Below, one piece after another: positions 24,040 through 36,932 of a stretch of 64,000 bases of DNA; the first letter of the stretch is position 1; every line of letters begins with the position of its first letter. The stretch comes from Cryptomeria japonica (taxonomy: Eukaryota > Streptophyta > Pinopsida > Cupressales > Cupressaceae), in contig NC_081409.1 in the NCBI RefSeq assembly GCF_030272615.1, positions 613,846,755 through 613,910,754 on the forward strand, read 5' to 3'. The notes below the pieces were generated by a model. The model worked only from the letters and a program-made list of their open reading frames with translations, was not told the origin of the DNA and searched no databases. The position numbers and the translations under genes are program-made.

Positions 24040-24052
24040 ATCTCCCCCTTTG
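24040..24052 (-). promoter_or_regulatory. Polypurine tract of element E
   Basis: Minus strand CAAAGGGGGAGAT next to TGTTGGCATTTC. The preceding GCCATCAATGA also matches the block found before the tracts of I and K. Confidence 0.8.
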
Positions 24053-24457
24053 TCATTGATGGCAAAACCAATTGATTTGACCTTAATAGATTCAGATTGC
24101 TATGATTCTGAAATGCTGAAATGCTCTCCCCCATACATTAGACTTCTCCTATTTTCTCAGTCTTCTTTCCAATCTACAGGCTGCTCTTCTTATGTATTCT
24201 CCCCCTTGCATAGGTATTCTCCCCCTTTGACAAAAATGCCAAAAAGAAAAGAACTAAAACACAATTTGTTTCTGTAAGAAGTTATTTCCTGCTGTTGTGT
24301 ATCAACTAAGTCTCGGTCAGAGCATTTGTCTTCAATTCCTGTTCCCTATTTATTGTTTCCTACACACCTTTAGAAAACCTCCTAAAGTGTGTAAATCAGC
24401 ATCAACTCCTAAAAGATATTCTGTAGTCATCGAATTGATGCTTTCACCGAACTCGGT

Positions 24458-27400
24458 CAGTGAATGGAAGATAGAGGTAGGACCCCTAACTGACTTCTGA
24501 GATACTCAAAAGTGTCCTTTGGCAGTGGCTTGGTGAAGATATCTACTATTTACTCCTTTGTACTAACATATTCCAACACCACTTTCTTCTCTTGAACTTC
24601 TTCTCTAAGATAATGATATTTGATAGAGATGTGCTTTGTCTTAGAGTGCATAATAGGATTCTTTGAAATATTAATGGCACTAGTGTTATCACAAAATATA
24701 GTTACTAGCTCGGTAACTTGCTCATTTATACCTTCCAATAGTGCTATATTGGTGCAATTTAGTGCTGCAACAACATATTCAGCTTCTGCTGTTAACTGAG
24801 AAACACATCCTTGTTTCTTGCTAAGCCAACTCACTAGTCTTTCTCCTAAAAAGAAAGCTCCTCCACTTGTGCTTTTCCTGTCATCAATGTTGCCTGCCCA
24901 ATCAGCATCATTATAAAATTTTAAATCAAACTCATTTCCTTTCTGATACACTAAACCATAATCTTCAGTGCCTTTTAAGTATCTAAAAATTCTTTTGATT
25001 GCCATCATGTGTGTTTCCTTAGGATCTGCAGAAAATCTTGCAACAATACCTACTGCATGTGCTATATCTGGCCTGCTGTGAACAACATATTGCAACTTTC
25101 CAATCATAGATCAGTAAAGTGTCTCATCAACAGATGCAGATTCATCATTCTTTGATAGTTTACAGTTGGTAGTCATAGGAGTACTTACTAGTTTTGAATC
25201 ATCCATTCCAAATTTCTTCAAGATTTCCTTTATGTACTTGGATTGGGTAATGAAAATCTCATCTTTCATTTGCAGTATCTGCAAACCTATAAAATATTTT
25301 ATCTCACCAATTAATGATATCTCAAATTCTTTACTCATTTCATTTCCAAAGTTCATGCATAGAGAGTCATTTCCACTAAAGATAATATCATCAACAAATA
25401 TGGTTGAGATTAGTATTCCATTTTCATCATTCTTCATGTACATATTGCTCTTTTCACTTGTCCTTATAAAACCAATTTTAATCAAATAAGAGTGCAATCT
25501 CTCATACCATGCTCTAGGTGCTTGTTTTAGAACATATAAAGCTTTGTTCAATTTACATACCTGATCATTATTTTCTCCTTCAACAAATCCTTTAGGTTGT
25601 TCAATGAAAACTTCTTCTTCTAATATACCATTTAGAAATGCAGATTTGACATCCATTTGATATACCTTGAAATTCTTGTAAGTAGCATATGCCAACAATG
25701 TTCTTACTCCTTCAAGTCTTGCCACAGGTGCAAAAGTCTCACCATAATCAATTCCTTCTTCTTGGGCATAACCTTTGCAAACTAGTCTTTCTTTATTCTG
25801 AATGACCTCACCTTTTTCATTTAGCTTGTTTTTGAAGATCCACTTTGTACTGATTAGATTTTTGTCCTTTGGTCTTGGGACCAGTGTCCATGTGTCATTC
25901 TTCTTGATTTGATCAATTTCTTCTGTCATAGCATTTATCCAATCTTCACTCTTAAATGCCTCTTTCACTATTCTCGGTTCAAATTTAGATATCAAACATG
26001 TGTTCTGTCTTAGTTTGTTCCTTGTCATCACTGGATCATCCTTATCTCCTATAATCTGACTTCGTGCATGATGTCTTCTGACATACTTGGCTAATACAGG
26101 CTCGGTAGGCTCTGTATGATCTTCTTCATCACTTGGTAACTGGATATTTTCTTCATTTTCTTCAACAGTTATCTCGGTAGGACTTCTCAGTTGCACATAA
26201 ACAAATTCTTCATAATCTTCTGGTTCTTTGGAGTTTCCTTCATTATTTCTTTTTGCAAATTCATCAATTTTCACATTTGCACTTTCTACTATTTTTTTAG
26301 ATGATTTGATCAGACATTTAAATGCTTTGCTTCTAGAAGAATAACCTAGAAACATTCCTTCTTCACTTTTCTGATCAAACTTGCCATTTCTATCATCTTT
26401 ATGAACATAGCATCTACTCCCAAAGATTTTAAAATAACTTACATTAGGTTTCTTGTCATACCAGATTTCATAAGGTGTCTTCAAAGTACCTTTCTTCAAT
26501 TGAACTTGTTTCAAGGTGTAAACAGCTGTGCTTATTGCTTCTCTCCAAAATGTTTGTGGAACTTTCTTTTCAATCATCAAGGTTCTGGCACAATCCACAA
26601 TAGATCTGTTCATTCTCTCAGCTATCCCATTCTATTGTGGAGTTCTCGGTGCAGAGACTTGTCTTTTTATACCATGATCATTGCAAAATAAGTTGAACTC
26701 ATCAAATGTAAACTCTCCTCCTCTATCTGATCTGAGACATTTCAGTTGTCTTCCTATTTCATTTTCAACTCTAGCCTTGTACCATTTAAACATTTGAAAA
26801 TCTTCTGATTTTTCTTTTAAAAACATTGCTGACATCATCCTTGAGTAATCATCTACAAATAATATGAAATATTTATCACCATAATACCTCTGAACTTTCA
26901 TAGGACCACAAAGATCAGTATGCACAAGATGTAAAATTCCCTTAGAAGTGTAGGACTTACTTATAAAGCTTGATCTTGTCATCTTACCCATTTGGCATCC
27001 TCGACACATAGCATTCTCAAGTTTTTCAAGACTCGGTAGACCTCTTACTCAGTGCTTCTTACTTATTTTGATCAGATTATCAAAATTAACATGACAAAAC
27101 CTTTTATACCATAAGCAGGTATCATCTATCGTTGCATATAGACATTTATTCCAAGTTGAGTCAAGATGAAATGTACTACCTCTTGTTTGTGTCCCGATAG
27201 CAGCTAACTTTCCATGCTTGTCATGAACTTTGACAATTCCTTTTTCAAACTCTATTCGATAACTTGTGTTGTTTAGCTATGCTACACTCAACAAATTGTA
27301 TTTCAAACCTTCAACCCAATAAACATCATTACATTTAGCTTTGTCAAGAAGTGTTATGGATCCTTTACCTCTTACCGGACATGGTGCATCATTACCAAAT

Positions 27401-28629
27401 CTTACATAGCCTCCATCATAATCATCTAATTCAATAAACTTGTGTTTATCACCTGTCATGTGATGTGAGCAACCACTATCTATGATCCAAGAATCATTAG
27501 TATTTATATGAGATATTAAAGCTTTTTCTTCATACCTTTCTTCATCTAATCCATCTTTGATAGCCACATAAACAACTTCCTCTATATCAATTTCATCTGA
27601 TTTATCATCATTAGATTCCTCATCAGCTATTAGGCATGTCCTTTTATCTCTTCTCCTCAAGTCTCGGTGTCCTCTGTAATGATTATCCTTCTGTCTGTCA
27701 TCTCGGTAATCTCTCTTTTCACTAGATTCTTTGTTAGGACAGTTAGAAGCCATATGTCCTATCTTATCACAATTGAAACATTTTAAAGGTAGCTTTCCTT
27801 TATGCTTACCTTTTCCTCTCAGTAGCCTCCTGGCTGATAGTGCTTCAAACTCTTCTTGCTTTCTGATTTCCTCATATAGTTTGTGTACCTCCTCCATGTT
27901 TTTGTGAAATATTTCACTTGCTCCACTGTGATTCCCTTTAGAGTACTTATACTTTCTATCATTGTAATCATCAATTTCATGAATATGAAAAGAACTGAAT
28001 GCAGATTCAACTTTATTTACCAATGACCCACTATTATCAAAGTTACTTAACTCAAATGCATGTAGCTTACCAATAGTAGCACCTAAAGAAACTAGCATAT
28101 TAGGTACATACCTCAATTCATTGATTACAGAGACTCGGATTGCATAGGCAGGTAGAAGGGTTCTTAACAACTTACTTGTTACATCCTTTTCTTCAATAGT
28201 TCCTCTTGCTCCTTTGATTTGATTTACAATATCCTTTAGTCTTGTACTGTATTGGGTTATGTTCTCACCTTCATTCATCCTCATAGATTCAAGTTGTCCT
28301 CTTAGACTATCCACTTTTTCTCTTTGAACATGTTCATCTCCTCCATATATAGATATGAGCTTAGTCCACATTGCCTTTGCATCATTGCAACCTTCTAGAT
28401 CATTAAACTCAGAGTTAGTCAATGCAAATGTTATTTCAATCATTTCTTGAATATGTTCTTGCTTTGCCTTTATCTCTTCCATTGTCAATGGATAGGTGCT
28501 CGATGTGATGAAATCATTCTCCAGATAATAGACAACATATTCTCCAATTCCTAATAGATGCAGCTTCATCCTTTTCTGCCATGTAGAGAAACTTGGCTTA
28601 TTCTGCTTTGGTGCATCCCTCTTATACAT
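24458..28629 (-). pseudogene. Element E gag-pol polyprotein
   Basis: Ty1/copia polyprotein in one minus-strand frame of about 1390 codons, starting at ATG 28629. Order: UBN2-type gag (28600-27900), knuckle CFNCDKIGHMASNC (about 27780), protease WIIDSGCSHHMTG (about 27480), GAG-pre-integrase LWYKRFCHVNFD (about 27110), integrase ([26 protein letters not shown]), reverse transcriptase ([21 protein letters not shown] in place of YVDD) and RNase H (NDADWAG, TAEAEYVVAA, DNTSAI). Five stops interrupt it: TAG about 27276, TGA about 27050, TAG 26629, TGA 25108 and TAA 24547. Four sit where C-to-T change at a CG or CHG site would create a stop from a usual Gln or Arg codon. No frameshift was found. 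Confidence 0.92.
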
Positions 28630-28681
28630 CTTTGGATCTTTAACTCAAGTGCCTTTAAACTTTCCTTTCGGAGTTCAAAGC

Positions 28682-28693
28682 TCTGATACCAAT
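28682..28693 (-). promoter_or_regulatory. Primer-binding site of element E
   Basis: The plus strand around 28680-28691 reads GCTCTGATACCA. Its complement TGGTATCAGAGC is the standard initiator-Met tRNA site of copia elements, next to the LTR end at 28694. Confidence 0.8.
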
Positions 28694-28879
28694 TGATAGT
28701 TCTGATACTTAATGTAAGTACAGATCCAATAGGTAACAAGATGAGGGGGGGGGGGTGAATCATACAAACTTAATCATCCATAAAAACATCAAATTCAACC
28801 TCAGTAACATATATATCAGTCATATAACCAAAACTGTCAAACATGCAAACTCAAAAGCACATGAACAATATAAACCTTA
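28694..28879 (-). repeat. 5' LTR of element E, first segment
   Basis: Matches 22566-22752. Position 28739-28752 is a G run (complement of the C-rich run seen in related LTRs). The last five bases, CCTTA (28875-28879), are F's target duplication. Confidence 0.88.
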
Positions 28880-30625
28880 TGATGCTCTACAAAAAGGATT
28901 AGAAAATTTGTTTGATGGCAACACACACAAGAGCACAAGAAACGAACGTTAGTGTTAGCAACAAAAGATTATCCTAAACAGGCATATCAAGAAAGATATT
29001 AAGCATGAAATAGAAAGCATATAAACATAGAATAAAATAGCTAATCAAGATGCTCATAGTTGCTCCTCTCTTGTTCCTCTCCTCTCCAAGTCCCAAATGA
29101 GTGTAGCTCTTAGCTTTTAGCACTAGCCATGGATGCCATATGGAGATTCAAGATGGTTGAATATGATAAGCAAATGCTATGCAAGTGTAGATAGTGATGC
29201 TATGAGAAAGCTCTATGCTAATGCCAGTATAACAACAATACTCTAATGCTTCTTCTTGCTTGAGGAGAAGGGTTCTATTTATAGAAGAAATAGGGAAATG
29301 AAGGGTTAAGATTGAGTAATCTTAACAAGGGTTAGGATTGAAAGATATTCAATCCATGTGAGACTTTCAACCCAATCCCATGTTGACAAGTGTCACCATA
29401 AGGAGGCTTGAGAGGAGTGATAAGGAGCATTAAATGCTTGAGGGGACATGATGGTTACCCTAGTCAAAGAAATAAATGCTTTGAAGAGACACATGGGTTA
29501 CATGAGGGTTAAGTTAGGGGTCAAAGTCCTTAACCATGGGTGCAAGTGGAATTAACCATTAATGGTCATGTAAGAGCCATAAGTGGTTTGGAAGACTTTA
29601 GAGGTTAATTTGTTGAACACACAAAGCATTAATTGCTTTTCAAAGACTTTGGAGTCTTTGAGAAGTGACTCCAATTTGCTTAGGAATGTGACAATATTTA
29701 GGGGATGGATTAGGTTAATTAGGAAGGGTTTAGAAGAATCTAGAAGGGGTTTAGGCATGCAAGTGGATTTTGTAGGAAAATGCAAGTGGGAGAAATTTTG
29801 GTATTTTCAATTAAAATAAAATCATTTATTTCAATTAAATGGTGTAATTTGCATTTGGATAAATATTCAAATAAATATTAATTTATTTAAATGAGAAAAA
29901 GGAAGATAAAGCATTAAAATGCTTGAAGACTTTGACGGAAACCATTAAAGGCTTGAAGACTTTAAGGAAAACCATTAAAGTCTTAAGAAGACTTTAAGGG
30001 AAGCCATTAAGTTTGAAGACTTTAAAGCCATCAAGTTTGAAGACTTTAAGGGAAACCATTAAAGGCTTAAGAAGACTATAGAAGGAAGCCATCAAGTTTG
30101 AAGACTTTAAAGCCATCAAGTTTGAAGACTTTAAGGGAAACCATTAAAGGTTTAAAATAGTTGTGCAACTTGCTTTTGTAGGAAAATACAAGTGGGTGGA
30201 GGATAAAGATGATTTAAATAAATTATTTATTTAAAATAATTGTGCAACTTGCATTTGTAGGAAAATACAAGTGGGTGGAGGATAAAGGTGATTTAAATAA
30301 ATTATTTATTTAAATGTGAGAGGTGGGATTTTGGGGGATTTAAATAAATATTAATTTATTTAAATGTGAGAGAATATTTAATTAAATAAATATGATTTAT
30401 TTATTTAATTAATGGTCTGAATTTGGTTAAGTGAATTAAATCAAATAAATTGAATAATTTATTTAATTAATAGGAGAAGAGGGTTAAGATGAATTAATTA
30501 AATATTAATTTAATTAATTATTAATTTAATTAATTATTAATTTAATTAATTATTAATTGATGGTTAAATAATCAAATAAATACTAAGTATTCATTTAATT
30601 AAGTGGACAGATTTATGTGACTACA
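28880..30625. mobile_element. Element F: probable solo LTR
   Basis: Begins TGATGCTCTACA, ends TGACTACA and is flanked by CCTTA on both sides (28875-28879, 30626-30630). It is absent from the other LTR of E. TG...CA ends and a 5-bp duplication mark an LTR. No internal domain or second LTR is present, so it is best read as a solo LTR of about 1.75 kb. Minus-strand CTATAAATAG near 29274-29283 could be its TATA box, which suggests a minus orientation. Confidence 0.75.
29920..30165. repeat. Tandem repeats GAAGACTTTAAGG / ACCATTAAAG inside F
   Basis: At least seven diverged units of about 25-35 bp. Further on come a duplicated block of about 80 bp (TTGTGCAACTTGC...GGAGGATAAAG, 30160-30310) and an ATTAATTAATTA-rich tract (30480-30560). 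There is no regular spacer structure, so this is not a CRISPR array. Confidence 0.75.
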
Positions 30626-31970
30626 CCTTATAACACTAGATTTAATGTGGAAACTCAAATAGGGAAAAACCACTGTGGGATTTTGGACCCACTAAGAAAT
30701 ATACTCTTCTAGAGTATGCTTGGTTAAAAGAAAATCCTGTTAAAGATTACAAACACATTGCTAGATGTGACTTAGTTAAGGGATTTCCCTCAGATCTGTT
30801 AGGATCTTCACCTTGTTAGAAGTGACCTTATTAAAAGATTTCAAAAACTCAATAAGAATGTCACCTTGCTAGAGGATTTACATATAAGACTGTTAAGTCC
30901 ACTCGATTAAGAGATTTTCTGCTACTTCTCAAAATAACAGTAATAAAAATATGTTTGCAACTTCACATCTAAAAATGCTAAAGTAGATTCCTATTTGTTC
31001 AATACAATTTAGACATAGAACTAATCTTGTCTATCTCCTAGGCATCTATACTTTGTTATTCTAATAGGTCTTCAAGCTTTTGTGCTCGGTAATCACTATG
31101 TAGCATCCTTGTTCATACACTTGCCCGCATGCATTGTTTTTCAACAGTTTCCTATTTATAAGTAATCTTCTAACCACTTAATCTCCTTGATCACATTTCC
31201 CATGATCAATCATAGCCATCAAATCTTCAATATTGTCCAGGTTTAATGTATCCTTCGATCTAAAAATGTTTTACCCCACCTTGGAACTTGAATTTTCACC
31301 TTGGAACTTGTCTTAGGGTATTGCGGTTCAATCTGAGTCGTAGATCTTCCTACCAACCTTTCTTTACCATAGATTCTTTAACAATATTTATACACGACTT
31401 TACCAATCATTTAATTTGCTCCAGCTCATCAGCTTCCTTCATTAAATATCACATATAAACATTTAATGCATTCTGTTATAGCTCGGTTGTAACTCGGTAA
31501 ATACTAAACTTCACTCGGTAGACATTCTGCCTTCATTAACCGATAGCGATAACCTTAGGGTTTATTGACTAGGTTCTTTGCTCGGTAACATAGTGTAGTA
31601 TTAACCTTTCAAACAATAGCATATGTAGGATATCAAAACAATCTAAACATCATGATCTCATCATTGTCTGACTCGATAATAGTTGCCCATTGAATAACTT
31701 ATCCCCTCATTCATCATATTCTTTCTGTGTCTTTTACCGACATCTTTATACTCATCAAATCATACTTCTTAAGATATGGCAACATCATACTGAATTAGAA
31801 AATCAATTTCTTGCCATCAATTACAAAATAATAATATTAAGACAGTAATCATCCTTAATCAGTTATATCCATAGTCATCAACAACCTTCTCAATATCCTT
31901 ATTGAAATGCCAACAATCTCTCATTGTAATTGGAATGCCAACCTTCTTCTTGTTTGTTATAATGCCAACA
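30626..31970 (-). repeat. 5' LTR of element E, second segment
   Basis: Matches 22752-24039. On the right it carries 55 extra bases (31916-31970) beyond the homologous end AATGCCAACA, finishing in a second AATGCCAACA. The target duplication starts only after the second one. Confidence 0.82.
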
Positions 31971-31975
31971 CACTT

Positions 31976-33202
31976 AGCCAAAATTCTATCCCAAAACCTA
32001 TTCTTTTCAAAATTGCATGATCTCCAAAAATGGAGAGTGGGTGATTACCCACAAAATCTCTAATCCTTGCCTAAAAAGACCTTAGTGAGAGTTCTCACAG
32101 GTTACTAAAACTGAAAAAGGAAAAAGTAAGAGAAAGTGGAAGAAGGATCTCACATCAAAAAGGAAGGTTATCTAACCTAGATGGCACCTTCTAATTTTGA
32201 ATTTTCGCTCACCTGAAGAAACTCACTTTTTGAGGTGACTAAACAGTCACATGGGAGTAGACACATGCCTAAAAATACTCCTAACCCATAGGTATACCTT
32301 ATGGACTTTAGAAAACACCTTTAAACTACCCCTAGGAGTCCATTTGACCCCTTATAAACCCATCTGAAGTTAACTTTTGGGTCAAACCTGAGTTGACCAC
32401 TCCAAAGACTCTCTACCCAAGAAAAATTTAGAACCACATTCAAATGTTTGAAAAAGCTATGGTTGAAACAACTCCCTCCAAGAGACAAGTCAAAAATCAA
32501 CACCTTTGTCAAGTCACACAATAAAATACATTACAAAATTACACATGAAATTTGTCTCTTGTTGGATTTACACAAATTAATAAAGTTAGTATAAGACACA
32601 CACAACATTTACTTTCACAAATAAAATACGATACATACGGGGTGTTATCTCTCCAAATAGACGACCCCTGGCTTTATGAACATACATAGGTCTAGGTTTT
32701 GTTCTCCATAATGTTTCCATGGTCACATGGATAATTTTCCTGCGCATCTCAATTACACATTAGTAATTCCAAATAACCTCATATAATATTAAACACATGA
32801 ATAAGAATACACATCAAACACTCTGCATACAATTTACATTTAAAGAAATTGATATATCTGATATCCAAATAAATCCACATAAGCAATTATCATAATCCTC
32901 ATAATTTTGATCCATATATAAGACATGCATCCTATTTCTATCATCATAGTAAAGTCCTGCAAATCCAATAATGACATACATCGTCTCAAAGTTATCCTAT
33001 TCTAGAATCATATAAAGTTATGTATCCATAACACATCAAAATGTACACCTCAAGGTGAAATGATTCTGTAACCTAGTTCGATTACTTTTCTCACCAATCT
33101 ACCCATCTAACATAGCCCATCCCATTGAATTATAGCATTTATTAGTAAGGCCAACCATGGTCAACTGAGTTAACCAGAGCTTGATCGGGGAGGGGCTCTA
33201 CA
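31976..33202 (-). repeat. Left LTR of D, segment 3
   Basis: Matches 40332-41574 and ends GGGGCTCTACA. In the right LTR the end reads CTCTATA, a point change. It contains no recognisable gene. Confidence 0.87.
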
Positions 33203-36200
33203 TCCTCCTCCCCTAGAGATCGACTTACTCTTGGAAGTCGCATGAGAAGAATATGAAACAAGGACATAACATTTCCCACAATTCCAATAGGTTACTCTAA
33301 ATCTTATCTTTCCTACTAGAAAGATGCATTACCAAAACCAACTTATTATTATAATTAGCTTACTATCTTCATAAGGTTAAATTTTTACATTTCCCTTCCA
33401 TCTGAGGTAGGTGTTTACAAAATTCTATCTTTCAACAACTTACGTTAATGCACCATCCAAATTACATCAATTACACACATCAACTCCCATAATCAAGGTT
33501 ACACATGATAGTTTACTTATTAATTTCTATGAGTCATACTTATTAAGGGTTCGAGTAAAACATGTTTATCCCACTGCAATTGTCATCCATGCTCGCCACT
33601 GAAGAGAATTGACATCACAGTTTATCCATAATGAATCTACTTATTTTACATCAAGGTGCCTCATAAGGGGGTTAATTACATATTTGGTAAACCACCCTAG
33701 GTGCATGATTTCTTCCAACATCCTTAGGCAACAAGGAATAGTCAAGTTTAAGTTCTTTGAATCTACCCATAAGTAAGGAAATTTTCTACTTCTAGGACCC
33801 ACAATGCTTGGTATTTCTAGGCACCAAGGTTTTAATTTCATAGGTACATTATTCGCAAAACCCAGACATTAAGGTACATAACCATCCCATTCTAATGGAG
33901 TGATGAAAATTAATAATACTTTTTTTTTTTTTATCTCATCCATGCAATCATCTCCATACACATGCCAAATTTACTAGTCTGCAATTATCATCACTTTTGC
34001 AATTCATTAGGTCTAGATCACACACACACATACACACACACACACATATATATATTTATTTTTATTTTATTTAGTTTTTGTTATAAATTTCCTCTCTTAG
34101 ATTACTCGCAAATAATTTTATTTAGGAGAATATTCCTTTCTTTACCTTATTTCAAAATAACATTCTTTGTTTATTCTATGTGCCTAATTTCACTCCTTGT
34201 GGTATTCTCCCTTGACACACTATCAATGGTTCAACTAAGATGATAGACAATACACAAATCACATCACTAGGGCTAGCTATATTAATGTCAAAATGACCAG
34301 TTGACACTTTAAAAGATCAAAATAAAAGATACTTTTACCAAGTCCAATCAAAGAAGAAAAGTGTCGACAATCAAAAGATATTAAAATTAGTAACATGGCA
34401 AGTGCCATAGCTCCAATAAAAAGAAACATAAATTTAGTGGTCCTTTGATCATAAAATAAATAAATAAAAAGAAAGTACTAGCCCCTAGGTCGCAAAATAC
34501 TATTCAAAGAAAGTAAAAAATACTGTTGAATCAAACTCAAAACAAGATGACCACTCTAGCCATGCTATAGGGAGTAACTGCAACACATCACCCAAGATCG
34601 AATGTCCTGAGTGTGTTAGGAAGTGCTTATTAGACTCTTGAGATTCTTAGATTATCTATATTCCTTTATTATTTATGAAATATCTTATACGCATGAGATT
34701 GCAATCATTTTATAGATCATGTTCCATTTTAACCTTCACGTGATTGCTATCGCAAGCCACACTTTCCAACATAATCCACTATCTATTTAGGGTTATTAAC
34801 ATCCATAATTATATCTAACAGGTGATTGCACTAACTCTACCATCCTTCATCCATTCTTCTAGGACTTCCATTGATTTTTTTTATATGATAAACCTTGGTT
34901 CAATATTACGTGGTAACTCATGCATCAACATTTTCATGTCTTACTCATATGCGGTGGATAGTTCGGCACAAAATTGTCACTTGTATACTTGGGAACACTT
35001 AGGATTTGAAAAAAAAATGTAATCAGATAATTCTACTAGGGACATCAATTGTTTTCTTAGCACCTTTGCTAGCTCCTTGAATTTTCACCTCTAATCATCC
35101 TTTCATTCTCGTCAATAAGGAGCATGTTACCAAATTACTAACACTTATGGTTAAGAACCATTTCGGGTGGACTAATTGTCAAGTAAAATCAATAACACTT
35201 GACAACTAATTCTTTCCCACACATTTCATGACATATTTCAAACAACGTGGAGAGTTGACTTATTCCCTCCTACTTCCCTTATGCAACTTATGATATCAAG
35301 GGGGTGTGCACTTGAGAAGTGACCAACACTCACCCTATTAATTAAAATTTGGTAAAAATAAGTTATCTTTTTCCATAGTACTTATTTATATTTACTTACT
35401 AGCTAATTTTCGCAATATCACAACTTACAATTTCCTTCAAACCACATAAACCACCTTATCATCATAATATCCTATTACCCAATTATGGTATAACATAAGG
35501 GTGTCCAATAATTACCAATGTCTTAAGACTCCCATAATTTCCAAGTTCTCCTTGGCTAACCACATAATTCGGCTCCTTATCCATGTTCTCATAAAATATC
35601 TTATACTGCCAACTAATCGCCATAAAAAACTTTGTACTATAATATTGCTATACTATCGTTCCATAAGTCATTTCCATCTGCATGTTGTTTCATCCATATT
35701 AATGTTTTCACATACCTTCACACTTGAGTGCCATAAATTTACAAACCTACTTCGGTTGTGTCAAGTAGTTAAATTGTGTTACATATTGTCTTGTAACTAG
35801 CGACTAGCCATGATTGGGTTGCACTTTTCTCCTTAGGTTCTGAATGAATATTAGTTACTCATTCCTAGAGTATAAGATCCTAATACTTTTACACTCCTTG
35901 CACTTCAATAGGGATTTTTGTACAATTCCCAAATCATCCCTACTCTCCTTGCCATTAATTTCTCCAGGATTGTCTTCCCATAAGGGAACTAGTTGTGGCT
36001 TTACTTTGCTTGTTTCCCCAATTATATAACTACGGATGGACTTAGGGTTTATTGCAATTACGTGCTTTAACCCAAGAAGTTCATGTATCCTTTCTCCTTA
36101 ATTAATTCATCTATAATATTGCTAGGGTCCACTTATCAAGGAGATTGTCATTCATCATTTTAGTCCTTATCTTCAGGGTTATACAACTCTAGCTTCTTTG

Positions 36201-36932
36201 GGTTGCTACAAGGATTGTCTAATGAATGCTCTCAATAAGCAACCTAGCCTGACCACATGCTTAAGGCACCTATTCATTAGGATAGGTTAATGCTTCTTTC
36301 TAATATTTGCAAGAGTACCTCTTAACTCTTCTTCATTGTTGTCTCAAATGGTGGTCGTGGTCCTCGAACCACCAAAATTTTTGCATAGCTTAAAAAAAAT
36401 TAACTTGAGTTGTCGCTATCTCAATTATCTTGGTTATTGCACCTTCATCTTATGTCTAACTAGCTTGCTTGACTTGCCAAGTCAAGAACATACCTCGATG
36501 GATGGTATTCTCTTAGTTACCATCGGAGGTATTTTATTGTAGAATTAACTCCTCATACTTGATTTGATGAGGGCAATAATTGTATTTGGGTTCCAATTGA
36601 ATGGTAATCTTATAAGTACTAATGATCTAAATTTCGTTTATTAAATATTGAGAATATTTATAATTTTAAAATTTTTTGTAGCCTTTGGGGTCTTATTATG
36701 CCATAAACATTATAACTAATTAGTTTCAAATTTTAGGGCTTTTAGTGACCCTTGGAAACCCTTGAATTGATATATGTTGATCTGTTGATTTAGAAGAATT
36801 TTCACTTATGTTTCACATTGTTATTTCGCAAGTTTCCACCTAGGTGTTATACTTCAAAGCCATAGTTTAGTTTAACTAAGTTATGAATGTAGCCCATGTT
36901 CACAAGTGTAAGACCCCAGGGCTCTGATACCA
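33203..36932 (-). other. Internal region of D, no coding capacity seen
   Basis: 3.7 kb between D's LTRs. Frames are all short (the longest is about 99 codons) and show no motif of gag, protease, reverse transcriptase or integrase on either strand. A CA/TA microsatellite sits at 34021-34052. The minus-strand start at 36932 reads TTTTGGTATCAGAGCC, the primer-binding site. I see no other function. Confidence 0.65.

Larger units (their letters stand above)
22566..31970 (-). mobile_element. Element E: Ty1/copia LTR retrotransposon
   Basis: Flanked by CAATT (22561-22565) and CACTT (31971-31975), one base apart; the intact right LTR of D reads CACTT at this place. On the minus strand it has a 5' LTR (28694-31970, split by F), primer-binding site, one long polyprotein frame with a few stops, polypurine tract and 3' LTR (22566-24039). 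It is the most complete coding copia copy in the window. PKDTFEYLRSQLGVLP at the end of RNase H is of the Sirevirus-like type. Confidence 0.9.

Noticed and set aside
29920-30165. Short tandem repeats considered as a CRISPR array
   Set aside because: Units are diverged and contiguous without unique spacers, and the sequence is a plant LTR.
33203-36932. Possible gag or pol in the internal part of D
   Set aside because: No motif on either strand could be matched; all frames are short.
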